Below, one piece after another: positions 45,681 to 57,100 of a stretch of 64,000 bases of DNA; position 1 is the stretch's first letter; each line of letters starts with the position of its first letter. This DNA is from Alligator mississippiensis (taxonomy: Eukaryota; Chordata; Crocodylia; Alligatoridae): positions 208,388,978 to 208,452,977 of the forward strand of contig NC_081828.1 of NCBI RefSeq assembly GCF_030867095.1, written 5' to 3'. The notes below the pieces were generated by a model. It saw only the letters and a program-made list of their open reading frames with translations, did no database searches and was not told where the DNA came from. Position numbers and translations under genes: made by a program.

Positions 45681-48514
45681 GACCCTAACCCAGCCTGTGG
45701 GTGCAGAGCTAGGAAACAGAGGCCCGCTCCTGCATGTTACACCCGTGCTGCAGAGATCAAGGCACCTCTCTTAGCTATCCCCGACCTTTCAAGTCAGTTG
45801 GAACTGGGGATCCGAGAGCTCAGACTTGGGCCTGTCTAGACAAAATATATATGTGCATCACATCTGAATGAGAAACAGGCTGCTGGATAGTATTCCTAAT
45901 CCTTTTGGATCAGCAAAAGAAGTGAAAGTGGATTTCTTCCCACCGCTCTTAATACGCCCTGCTGGACTGGCTTTCCCCCTGTGTTTCAGGAAGGCCCAGG
46001 CCCCTGAAGTGTAGCTCGCTCAGCATCCGTGGTCTTCACATGGCAGGAAGGAATTCTTCACTCATGGGATGGTGCCGTAGGCTCCTGTGGCAGACGAGAC
46101 CAGGGATGCAACGGAAGTGGTATGTCCAGTATGCATCATCCTGCATTTCCCAGGCAGTAGGACCACTGGCAGACCGGTCCGCTGAGATTCCTACTTACTT
46201 AACACAGATCAAGGCTTAACTGGCTTGCACACATTGCATGGGCCACAGGGGGACATGAAAAGGTCAATGGAAGTAACTTCTCTCTGCTTACAATTACCCA
46301 CGTGGGATTATGATTGGTGGGCAGGTCAGCTTTTCCTCCTGGGATGCAATAAAGCCTTGGTTGCCTAGTAACTCATGGTCAAGGCAGAAAATATTGCAAA
46401 TGTAATCAGGATTTATTGTAGCTGTTGCTGTTATTATAGTGGATGGGTTTTTGATTTTTTTTAGTTAAAATACTTCACTGGACTTTCAAACACCCAATCA
46501 GAAAGGAGAAGCATGAGGAAGGGGTGAAGTGGAGGCCGTGAGCCTGATGGTGGGGTTCAATAACCAGGTACTGGCCCAAGGATGCAATAAATAATTCTGT
46601 TTAATTTAAGCCTTGGGAGTTTCTAATCGAATTCCATCACCTGTGCCGGTGCTGCCTTTTGAATTTTTTCAGACTAGGATTCCCCTCCTCCCCACCGACG
46701 CCATCTCCTCCATCTGCTACGATGAATTGTGAACAGAGGCTTTCCAAGTACTAGACAGCCTTGTTAAAGTTAGAGGAAATCATGTTCTTTCTAATAGCTC
46801 TTTACTCTGGAGGGCTGAGAGAATGGACTGCTAAAGTGTATACACTGTTTAGAAAAGATTGGGAGCCTGGCAAGGTTATTATGTGCAGCAAATTAGACAA
46901 GTATACCAGAAGGGAATGTAGACTGACGGTTTGTCTTGCTCAGTGAAAAGCAACTAATACATGCCCCCCAAAAAGCTCACCCTAGAGTCAAATGCCAGAC
47001 TTTTTATTTTCCTTTTATTGGCTGGCAAGTCAAAGAGGTTATGGGGGTGGTGGGGAGTGCAAGGGAAGTATAGCTTGATGTTGCTATCCTTAATGCATTT
47101 TAACTCTGATTGGAAAATGATGGCCCATGGAGGTGTGCTTAGAGATCCTGAGCATTCAGCATTAATTGTCACCGCACTTTCAGAGGCAAAAGGAGGTATT
47201 TGAGTCAAAGGTCTGACTGTTAAAATGCCTGCTTGTTTAGTCGGGTTGAAGCAGGGATGCATGTCCTGGAAGCTGTGTTTATAGCAGACAGCTGCGATAC
47301 CTTTGAAAGCCGACTTGTGAACCGCCACAAGCAGATTGCTCCTCGGGCTTGGAAAATAATGCCCTACCTGAGCAATCTGGCAGAAAGATGCAAGACCTCC
47401 TTTCTCCTCCACTCACCTTGGAGATCACAGAGTCATCATTGCTTTTCTAGTTTACTCTCAGAAGTCAAAAATGTGACTTTGCTATGCAGCTGGCTTTCCA
47501 TTGCTCAGGCCACGTTATACAGGGGTCTCCTGGAGCTCAGGCACTCATGCCTAGTTGTTATCCAGGTGATAGGGGATGAGGCAGTCAGGTGGACGGCCCA
47601 GAAGCAGATGCTGAAAGAAGCTGCAGAGAAGATTTGGTGCCAGAGTCCAGTTCATGTATTAGGGAGTAAGTGGACTGAAGCACTTAAGTGCAATTCTGGT
47701 CTACCCTGTTTGAGTACCTAAAACCAGTGAATGCAGTAGGTGGTGGATCCTCCTCCTCTTTGCTGCTTATTTATGTTTCAGTCTTAAGGATAAGATGCTG
47801 GTGTGTTAGAAACATAGAGGCATTAATGGACTGTTAGGACTTGAATGAGGTGGAATGGGGTCATACTTAAGTGCCTAAGTCCATTTTGATAATTAATAGG
47901 TGCATTGGAGCCTGGTCTTTGTCTCTTCCTCTCACTCCACTCTCTGACGGGGTGAGGGTAGGGAGGGTTCTCAAGGAAAGAATCACCTCTTTCTTTGCCC
48001 TATGAAGAGTTGATCCAATTAAAAAGCAGAGATTATGTTGTGTTGTGTTGAAGCAATATCGGAAAAGGGCACTCTTTCTCTGTAGGAAAGCATCTACCTT
48101 AGGAACTACAGTGGTATAATTTTACCAATTACAATTGGGCTAGGCAAGATTCCCGTGTAGGCAGGTCCTTAAAAATCCAACACACCGACTTTCTCACTGT
48201 GCACAGTGCAGCGGTATGTGGAGGTGGTGGCACAGGGGTGGGCAAAGGTATACCATGTAGGGAATGGGCTACCAGAAAGAGACCAGGATCCATCACACAG
48301 CCACGCAATACTAAGCTCGAACAATTGTGCCAATCAAGGTAAATTCAATTCTAGGTTAGGGCAGCAAGATATGACAACGGTCACTGGGTATACAGGAAGA
48401 GGGGATTGTTGTCAACCTACAGGACAGTGGCATATTTTGTCCTGATTTTGACCGCATTCAAATGAAGTCTGTTGGTGTGATCAACGAGACAAGGGAGAGA
48501 GAAAGGGTGGGCAG
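45681..48514. other. Intergenic; no gene recognised
   Basis: Open frames of 152 codons (minus, 46954-47412) and 162 codons (plus, 47233-47721) overlap in antisense, but neither shows a known domain. The word caggaattc-type block near 46050 could be an old LINE scrap. No RNA gene was seen. Confidence 0.4.
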
Positions 48515-48790
48515 AACTTCAGGAGTTATCTAATCCAAACCCCCCTCTCAAGGTAAGGCTCTACCTGTCAATCAACCCAGACAAATGCCTGTCTAACTTT
48601 TACTTAAACACTTCCAGTGAGAGATGCTACAACCTCTCTAGATAATATGCTCCAGTACTTAACCACCCTCATAGTTAAAGAAAAATTTTCTGACATCTGG
48701 CCTAAACTTCCCTTGTTCGGTATGAGCCTCTTACTTCTTATCCTGTCCCCAGAACTGCCATTCTTGAAGGATGGTCAAGATGTCACTGTG
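48515..48790 (-). mobile_element. Old CR1 LINE 3' fragment
   Basis: On the minus strand the sequence follows the CR1 ORF2 C-terminal coding order. Landmark words on the plus strand are gttatctaatccaaaccccc, cctgtctaacttttacttaa and gaaaaattttctgacatctg. The tail is lost and the divergence is high. Confidence 0.75.
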
Positions 48791-48939
48791 GAGACAATAC
48801 ACAAGTAGACACATTTCTATTGGCTCCATCTTACACATCACAATTAAATAATTGCACAGTTCAGCATAACCAATGTTCTCTGTCATCCCTGGAATAGAAA
48901 AGGTGCCCCAAGCCAAGACTAGGGAATCTTTTGCATATC

Positions 48940-49400
48940 AAGTCAAGTCAGTCCCAGAAGTGCTATGACTATTGGGGCACCTGAGCTGCTGAAACAACCC
49001 TTCTCCACTCTGGCCTCTGCTTGGTTAGCTTTGTGCACTGATAGTTGAAGCCCCATCCAGTCCTTGATACTGGTTCCCCAGCTCTTCTTGGGTCTACCTC
49101 CTTCTCTTTCCCTCCACAGCTCCCTACGTGATGGTGTTGGCAAGGGAGTTGAGCCTTCTTGTGATGTGTTCAAACCATTGCAGCTTCCTTTGTCATACAA
49201 CATCCAACAACGGTTCATAGGTTCCTATTTCTTGAACAATTTGCTCCTTGACAGACTCATTGGTCTGGTGCTCAGCATATGACATATGTAACTGTTTCCT
49301 AAACCAGTGCATTTCAAATGCCTCAATTCTCTTCTCTAAGGTCTTATTAAGTGTCCATGCCTCACAGCCATAAAACATCATAGAGACAACCACAGCATAT
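48940..49400 (-). mobile_element. RTE-like LINE ORF2 C-terminal fragment
   Basis: Two minus-strand frames read MMFYGCEAWTLNKTLEKRIE, AFEMHWFRKQL and, farther on, EREGGRPKKSWGTSIKDWMG. The pattern YGCEAWTL...RIEAFEM.W.R...GR.KK.W...I..W is the region after the RT in RTE/BovB-type and related non-LTR elements. Clade assignment from this C-terminal part alone is tentative. Old and frame-shifted. Confidence 0.65.
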
Positions 49401-49677
49401 GCATGAGGAAAACTACCAGAGAGTCAGCTGAAAAGAAGCAATTACAAAAGAAGCCTTCTAGTGGTGGGTTTTGTCCTTTTGCAAAACCTGCTAAATATCT
49501 TTTACCACCGATTATAATGCTTCCAAACAACAGCAGAAAGCACTAGAAACAACGTGCATCCAATTCAGGATATCACAGGTCCTCCTCAGGACCACCTTGA
49601 TAGTTCTATCCACAGATGCCAAGGGCTTGTCAGCTGCTAAAAAATGCTGCAATGATGTTGTCTTGACAGGCTGGAAA

Positions 49678-49942
49678 ATCATAGACTCATAGATTGTGAG
49701 GGGCTGGGAGGCACCTTACAGATCATCGGGTCCAGCCCCCCACACTCCAGGCAGGAAGACAACTAGGGTTAGGTGACTGTCTAGTCTCCTCTTGAAAACC
49801 TCCAGGGTAGGTGACTGCACTACCTCTGGAGGGAGTTTATTCCACAGTCTGGACACTGTGACTGTGAAGGAGTTTTTCCTGGTATTAAGCCTGAAGCGGC
49901 CTTCCAGGAGTTTGTATCCATTGGTCCTGGTCTTCCTGTAGT
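49678..49942 (-). mobile_element. CR1 LINE 3' end
   Basis: It starts (minus-strand 3' end) with the tail atcatagactcatagatt, then the gaggggctgggaggcacctt block and a gactgtctagtctcctcttg block. Next come ORF2 C-terminal words (ggagtttttcctggtattaa). It is 5'-truncated at about 49942. Confidence 0.9.
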
Positions 49943-51834
49943 GAACAGTTGTTCACCGAGCTCCTGATGCACTCCTCTGATATAGCAGTAAACTGGGACT
50001 GGGGCAGTGTAGCTGCACCTGGCACCTGGGACTATACGTGCTGGCTTTCACCAGGTGAGCATTGTCCGCCAGACTGGACTTGGCCATGGTGGTTATGGTG
50101 CTGCCTCATCCCACTGCACACTGGAGTTGTCCAATCAAAGGATGCAGTGAAGAAATTGGGTTTCATTGACAGTTCTGTCATGTACAAGCTATTCAAGAGC
50201 TTCTTGGATGCTCATTATGAGATAAGCACTCTGCAAGTTATGTGAGAAGGAGCAACAAGAACCCCAGTAATCATGACCAAGGAGTTGTACAAGGGCCTGA
50301 GATGAAGGAGCTGAAAGCAGGGAGCACAGGGTAGAGATTAGAGGGAAGAGTGGCAGAAAGGGCAGGGGAAGGGGAAGGGCACTTGGGGAGGATGTGGGGC
50401 TGATTTGTGGCACGCCAACCAAAAAAGTTAATTTCCACTGCTCTAGGCTGAGGTGGGTGCTTTCCTGTGGGAGGCAATGGAGGTACCCTCCACTTAGGAT
50501 TCCCAGCTCTGAGCCCCTGTCCTGGAGTCTTGTCACTGAGGTCCTTTTTTTCAAAAACTTGAATAGGAGTCAGTCTTTTTCTTTCCAAATGTGGCTGCAA
50601 AAGGAGCACTTGGAGGAGGAGACGGTTGATAAAAGAGGCCACTGTTACCTTTTCCTCTGCCTCTTTTGGGGCTGTGTTTTGTGGAGTACTCCAATCTTTT
50701 GCTGAGTGATGCACATATTGGGTTTTCTGGAAACCTGAACCTTTATTTGGGTAGTCACATGAGAGCTCTTTGGAAAATCTGGCTACAATTATGGGTGGTA
50801 GGGTTTCCTGCTAATCTGGCTCTAAACAGCTCTTTAGCATTTGAATATTTCAACCCAATGCAATTTACATAGCTTTTTATTTAAGTTCCATGCACTTCTG
50901 TTTCTATGTGTGAATTACGGAGAGACTGAAATAGTGACAGAATTGAATAGCGAGATGGTGAAGTGTTACAACACGGGTCCATGTTTCAGGTGCGATTACT
51001 AGCTCAGGAGTCCACAAGAAAGAAACGAGGGCTAGTTTATCTGACAAATCCAAACATTGGTCTGAGAACCACAACTGTGATCATTATAATCCAGTTCCAG
51101 GAGAGCTGAATATTTTGCATGTCAAAACAACCTTTAAAAAAAAAAAAAAGACTGCCAGCAATCTATATTCTAAATTTTAAGCCTGTTTTCCTGAATACGA
51201 GAGTGAATGATGTAGCTCTAATCCCACTAGTTGCTTAGCAACCAGGGGGCTTTTCTGACCACTTTGTGGTAAGACAAAATAAAGTGCAAAAATCTCCAGG
51301 GAATAGACGCCTACACTGATTTATTGTAAATGAAATTAACTGGGTTACAAGCTACAGTTTATTGGAGACATTAGATGTGCCATGGATGTACCAGTAATGC
51401 AAGTCTCTCCTTAAATCAAAATGGCAGGTGTCAAATAGAGCACGAGCATCTTCATACTTCATACAAATGTCCTCCTCCTCTGACCGTGTGCCAGATCACT
51501 CAGTGAGCACTAAGACTTCCTGGAAGAAGGGTACAAGCCTGGTAACAAGTTGGTCACATGTGTGCATTTCGCCATGAGAATACCATTCTTCTTGGGATCT
51601 CTCCTGTGATGGTCTCTCTTCTTTACCAGAGAATCTAAACAATTGTGGAAAATAGTCCTTCATATTAAGAGGGGCTGATTGGGTTTCCTTATGTTCTGAT
51701 GGTTAGCTAAGCACTTGGTGTTGGGTTTGTTGGGACTGAATTAGGAATTACAGTGCTGAGCACTTCAGGCACTTTGTCACAACCTTGAGTTTGGCCCCTA
51801 TGCAAAGCCAGGGGAGAGTTTATAGGAGGATAGG
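49943..51834. other. Intergenic; no gene recognised
   Basis: Mostly unique-looking. A poly(A) tract lies near 51134-51148. Overlapping open frames at 50.19-50.87 kb have no recognisable motif. Confidence 0.4.
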
Positions 51835-52190
51835 AACATAGGGTTGGAAGGGTCCACAAGTTCATTTAGGTTAGCCTCCTGCTCAAGGTAAGATCATCCC
51901 TTGCCTACACCATCCTAGTCAAGTGTCTGTTCAACCTATAGTTGAAAACCTCCACGGATGGAGATTTCACAGCTTCTCCCAGTCACCTGCGCCAATGCTT
52001 GGCCACTGCCATAGTCAGAAAGTTCTTCTTGATCTTGAACCTAGATGTCCTCTGCAGCAGTTTGATGCTGTTGCTTCTAGTCCTCTACCCTACAGCCAGA
52101 GAGAAAAGGCTATTTTCAGCCTTTTTATAATCTCCTTTTAGGCTTTTAAAGACTGCTATAAAGTCTCCCCTGGAATCTTCTTTTCCAGTG
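51835..52190 (-). mobile_element. Old CR1 LINE 3' fragment
   Basis: In plus-strand order there is a gaacatagggttggaaggg tail region, then tgttcaacctatagttgaaa, then agaaagttcttcttgatctt, then ctgctataaagtctccc. This is the standard CR1 3' UTR and ORF2 end read in reverse. Diverged but continuous. Confidence 0.88.
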
Positions 52191-52394
52191 GATGAGTTGG
52201 ATGCCTGAGAAAGAGATTTGCAGATGGCAGGACACTGAGCAGGGAGCATTCAGACAGCCTCCTTCTGCCAGGATTCATGGCCAGGATCCCTTACCTGGAC
52301 TTAGGTGCCCAAGTCCTCTCTTTGAAACCCATGTGAGGGTCAGTCCTTTCCCTCAAAAGATGCCAAAGGAGATGGCAATGCTGTTCTTCCCTTA

Positions 52395-52535
52395 CCTCAG
52401 TAGCCCAGCATGCAGTATACAGCCCAGACAGATGAGAGACCTACGTTCAAATTCCTTCTCTTCCCGAAGGGATTTTCCCTCACATAGCCCAGTTCACAGA
52501 GGGATGCTCTAGCCACCAGGCTATAGGGTATAGTT
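52395..52535 (+). mobile_element. Foldback-type tRNA-derived SINE
   Basis: The left half reads as a tRNA-like head on the plus strand (tagcccagcatgcagtat...gagacctacgttcaaattcc, with box B CGTTCAAATTCC). The right half is a second tRNA-like head in opposite orientation (complement: tagcctggtggctagagcat). The two heads face each other across a short GAAGGG spacer. This arrangement is common in sauropsid sequence. It is decayed. Confidence 0.55.
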
Positions 52536-52690
52536 ATTATTTTCTTGTTACAGCTGGGGAATTGGACCACTCAAAATTAAGCAGTTTATTCAGAGCAACA
52601 TAAGGAGTCTGGGGCTGAGCTGAGAACTGACCCGAGATCTCCCATGGCTCAGGCTATCTTCTTAACTATAAGGCCGTCTTCTCCGTCATG
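52536..52690 (-). mobile_element. MIR/CORE-SINE relic
   Basis: Plus-strand words ttgttacagctggggaattg, aattaagcagtttattcaga, gctgagctgagaactgaccc and gagatctccc match the reversed CORE domain and tRNA-like head of MIR-type SINEs. About 150 bp are recognisable; very old. Confidence 0.7.
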
Positions 52691-53616
52691 TCAGCATTTG
52701 TTGTGTTTTAATTTTTCATTACAGAGAATTTTGTGTTGGTGAAAAATTATCTGAATGGCAACACTAAGAGCTGAAGTCTTTCTGTTTTGCTGTAAAAAAA
52801 GGTATGGAAGGGGACTACTGGCCAATGTAAAGCAACCCTGCTATAATAGGACCACCTTTAAATAAGAGTCCTGGCTTCTCTGCTGCAACTGATAATGACC
52901 ACCAGCCATCTTGGTAATTTTCAGCAGCCTCCTTGTAATTGCATTGAGATTCCCAACTCAGGTGGAACAAACATCCATCATCCCCACGAATGAGAGGCAA
53001 ATACCACCCTGTCTGTTCTGTTCCTTTTAATCATCCAGCATTCACCATCGTTACTACTCACCCTAAATAGGCAGACAAGAATCAACATTCCTCGCATCAT
53101 GTTTTTCCTCCACGCTCTGTTTACAGCTTTCCGTCATTCATATTCAAATTCAAGCACAAAATTGTGCCCTCGTTTTTAGTTGGCCTTTGTGACGCGAGGG
53201 AAGGAGGTCAGGTTGGAAATGACCTTCCGAGTCCAGCTAAGCTACTCCCCTTCTCTAATGGAAGATCATCCTCTGCACTAAACCCATCAGTACCTCATCC
53301 AGGCTGCTTTGCAACATCTCTAATGTTGCTTCCTGAACCCTGCGTTGGAAAATAATTCCACTACATAACTGACCTGCACATTTCCCTTTCTGTGTCAGCC
53401 CATTACACTCAGTAATCTATCTCTTCTTTTGTGTCATGCATTTTGTCCAGCAGTAGCTAATGGAGAATTGATCTTAGCAAGTAATGCAGCACATGCCTTT
53501 GCTTCATGGCTAGTAAACCATCCACCACTCTACTGGTAACACAGTTGAAATCACCAAAAACCAAGAGGTTTATTTTTGTGTACTGGCAACTTCCTAGACC
53601 TGCTGCTTTGAACATT
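52691..53616. other. Intergenic; no gene recognised
   Basis: AT-rich sequence without a supported exon, RNA gene or transposon end. Confidence 0.4.
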
Positions 53617-53624
53617 ACCTAGAG

Positions 53625-54058
53625 CAGTGGTCTCCAACCTTTTTAAGTAGGAGATCACTTTTGGCATTTAAAAGCAACCCAAGATCTACCACGCACCACT
53701 GCGACCCCTGCCCTTGGGCCTCTCCTCTCACCCAACAGGTAAGTCTGTGGGGTGGGAAAGGAGGGGGTGCAGATTGAGGCAGAGGGAGAAAAAATTATTT
53801 GGGGGTGCGCCTCCCCAGTAGGCAAGTCCCACTCAGCCGGGGCCCCACTCAACTTACCCCTGCTCTTGCCTCTGTGGCACTGTCCCCCACCATGGGGGCC
53901 TCGATCCACCCCCTGCCCTCCCCCACGAACTGACCTGCTGGGCTGGGGCACACGCGTGCATGCACGCGGGCACTCAGCTCCCCACCCCAACCTCGGATCG
54001 ACTCCAAGAGGCTCCAAGATCTACCGGTGGATCAAGATCCACTGGTTGGTGACCACTG
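53625..54058. mobile_element. Non-autonomous hAT transposon (434 bp)
   Basis: The left tip is CAGTGGTCTCCAACCTTTTT and the complement of the right tip is CAGTGGTCACCAACCAGTGG. The flanks acctagag (53617-53624) and acctaggg (54059-54066) form an 8-bp duplication with one difference. The subterminal words agatctacc recur at both ends. There is no transposase; the interior is C-rich. Confidence 0.92.
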
Positions 54059-54066
54059 ACCTAGGG

Positions 54067-55794
54067 GGTTTCATTAGGGCCCCCTTTTTTACTAAATGGC
54101 TTTTGATTTGAGTGGCATTCTAGTTGTCTAGTTTGGCATCTAGAACTGGAGATGTCCAAACTTCAAGATTGCCTTTTAAAACTGCGATCTTCGTCCTCCA
54201 TGTAGCTGACAAAAATCAGAAGGATTTTCGTGGAGTCCTGTCTCAGCATGGAAAGTGAGGTCCTCAAGCTGTAGAAATCAATACAGCTCCACAGAAGTAA
54301 GTGAAGGGTGGCTGGTTTACGCCAGGCTCAGAGTCTGGCTTAGGATACGGTACATGTGGCCTTAGGAAGCAATACTTTTTTATTTTTTCTGGCTGCTTAA
54401 AAATATCACATAGGGTCAGAAAGTTATTCAAAAAAAACTAGTACTTGAATCATCCAACTGGAGAGGAGGAAGCCCCCAACCGAGCACCTACCAATAGTCA
54501 GCAAATAGCTTTCTGAAGTCTCTCAGGCAAGCCTGCTCATATCTCCTGTCAGCCAGCACCTTCTCCACAGTAGGCTGGGCTCTGATAAGAGATGCTCTTA
54601 TTTTCTATGAGTTCACAATGTGACATACTGTTCCTCACAGTCCTGGTGAGGAGCATATGATGCGATACATATTAGGCAATGGAGAAAGCGAACGGGGAGG
54701 GGAAAATAACTTGGCAACAGCTCCTCAAGTAGACAATCACCAGCAATCTGCTCGCTGATGCAAAATATAGCAGGGCAGAGTTGCATTCAGTCCTGGTTTT
54801 TTGGCATTTTCACACTAGATGGGAGACAGGCCTTGTGGTAAAAAAAACACAAGTTTCTATAAGACATTTATTTATTCAAGAGGATTTTAGGGAAGGGCTG
54901 AGGGGATGTCACTGGCAGATAGTAAAAGAGCTGTTTAATAGACTTTATTTTATGTACGTATCACCATTTACCATTGTCAGTCTAATTGTCAGGGCACCAA
55001 GACTTTTTTTGTGGGCATCTATTCTTTTTTGTTTCAAAGGTAAATAATTTAAAAAAACCACCCCTCTGGCTTCTCCAAATATTTAGGACAAAAAGTTGAC
55101 TAAAAAAGGGCATTGAGAGTTTGGCAATCCATCCCCCCACACACGCTCACGCTCACACTTGGCTGAAAGGTGGGATGGGGAGATTCATATACTCCAGTTG
55201 CTCAGCTATGACATAAAGAGCCAGGAATCAATCACTTTGATGTTTTATCTTATCCCTAAAGATAGAGTTTAGTGGCTTGTTTGGTGACTGCTGTAACACT
55301 ACTTTAACAGGTCCTTTTGAAGTACTATAGAAACACTTTACTCCTGTTGTGCAAGCGGAAAAGCTGACACCAACGTTGCCTTGTGAAATGGCCATCAAGA
55401 ACACCATGTGAATGACGCGGCTATGTTGAATGGCATCTTTCCTCATCACCCATCGGTGTCACAGTTGCAGTTGTCAGTGGGACGTTTTCTCTGTGTGTCT
55501 ATAATCCATGTGAACCTCTGCTCCAAGCATCTTTATAACTATAACAGTTCTTGTCCTAGCTGAGCTAGAGTTGCTATTATTACTATAGGTAACTTGGTAG
55601 GAAAAAAAAAGAGGCCAAATACGAATCTGGTGGATGCTGCATGATTAAAAGTAACTAGGACAGTCTGATTAAAGCTCAGCTGTAAAAATTCTCAGGGATT
55701 TAGACAAGCTTTTTACTTCAGTTGCATGGGCTCAGATGTCTTATTTGCATTTTGAGCCACTAGCTCCTTTCTCACATGTTATGGACAATATTAA
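54067..55794. other. Intergenic; no gene recognised
   Basis: AT-rich sequence with short homopolymer runs. No gene, RNA or intact repeat is supported. Confidence 0.4.
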
Positions 55795-56560
55795 TTGTTC
55801 CTCCAGTTACTCAGGCCCATAACCCAAGCATCGTCTTCAGCTCTGATCTCTCTCTGGGTCTCCAATTCAGGTTAGGTCCAAGTCTTGCAGGTTTTCTACA
55901 TGACATTTCTAGGATGCAGTCCTTTGTGTCTGTCCACAGAGCTGAAAACCTCATCCACGCTGTCATCATGAGTGCCTGTAGCATCTGTTTCTCTGACCTT
56001 GACAAATGCAATCTTGTTGTACCAATATCCACGTAGAATACTGCTTCAGACATCATTTTTTTCAGTCTGTTATTTGGACCACCCTTCTCTTTTTATCTCA
56101 CTGGCTGTTCCTTAACTCTGGTATCAGATGTGAGCTGCCTGTCTCTAGTGCTCTTTGTGGCCTATCCCCATCCTATCTAGCATCTCTTATTCAGTAGCAT
56201 CAGCCTCAGATTGGCCCATCACACCAGCCACCATTATCCACTTGTTACGTTTTCGATACAAGCACCTTTATGCTCTTTCCGATGCTGTCTTTGGCACGGA
56301 GAGGAACTCTCTTTGAACATTCACAAAGTGACATCTTCATCTGCCTTCCAAACTCTCCTTAATACTTTCCTTTGCCACGATGCCTGCAAAACTTGGCAAG
56401 AGTTTGGTAGCCTATGTGCCAAAATCACTGCCTAGAAGGCTCACCAATATTGCCTCATTGTTTCTTTCTGCACCCTGTATCTAGTTGTTATCTCTTGCCC
56501 TATACTCACAAGCAATTAAAGGTGGTATATTTTTACTCCACAAGAGTACAGCATGTAGCA
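55795..56560 (+). mobile_element. L2-like LINE fragment
   Basis: The words caagcatcgtcttcagctct, tcatccacgctgtcatcatg, cttgacaaatgcaatcttg and ctccttaatactttcctttg follow, in order, the post-RT coding region of L2-type LINEs. Coded pieces include LIHAVIMS, FSDLDKCNL and CHDACKTW, split over frames. A tail region with tgtatctagttgttatctct follows. Old copy with many changes; the clade call is from memory of the pattern. Confidence 0.6.
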
Positions 56561-57100
56561 CTATGTAGTCATACGTGGGGATCTACCTAAGGTGTGGCAA
56601 GCAAAATATTTTTTGCGGGCTACTAGCAGTACATGGAGCTGGTTATGCCTTTTTATGGTGAGCCTGACCCTTGCTGCTGATAGGCTGAGATGGCTGTCCG
56701 TTGTGTGGCCCCACCCCTTGCAGCTGATTGGGGATGAGGGGTGGGGCCCTGCTGCAAGACTGGGCTGCAGCAGCCTCGAGGATTGCTGGCTTCCCCTGGG
56801 GAGCCAGCATTATTATTTTTTAGTAAGGGGTTGGGTTATTTTGAACTTGCAAACAATGCTCAATGTTGCGGTTTCCACAAAATTGCAAGTTTAAGTAGGT
56901 CCGTAATCATACTCCTTGACCTGGGCTCCTAGGCAGTGAAGTAATACAGTCATCCAGACACAACCTGAAACAGACCATTTTTATCCAGTTTAATCTGGAA
57001 GCTAAAATCTGCTAAGAGTCTATCAGAACAGGAGATTAGTTACTGAGGCAGGAGATTAGTTAGTGAGGCAATAAAACTCAAGAGCATTGGTGAAATGGGG
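56561..57100. other. Intergenic; possible hAT-end scrap and 20-bp tandem duplication
   Basis: Near 56594 aaggtgtggcaagcaaaata resembles a decayed CAGGGGTGGGCAA hAT tip, but no right end was found. At 57029-57068 the unit CAGGAGATTAGTTACTGAGG occurs twice in tandem with one difference. No gene is seen. Confidence 0.4.

Noticed and set aside
56594-56910. A complete hAT element
   Set aside because: Only a left-tip resemblance; no right tip or 8-bp duplication could be found.
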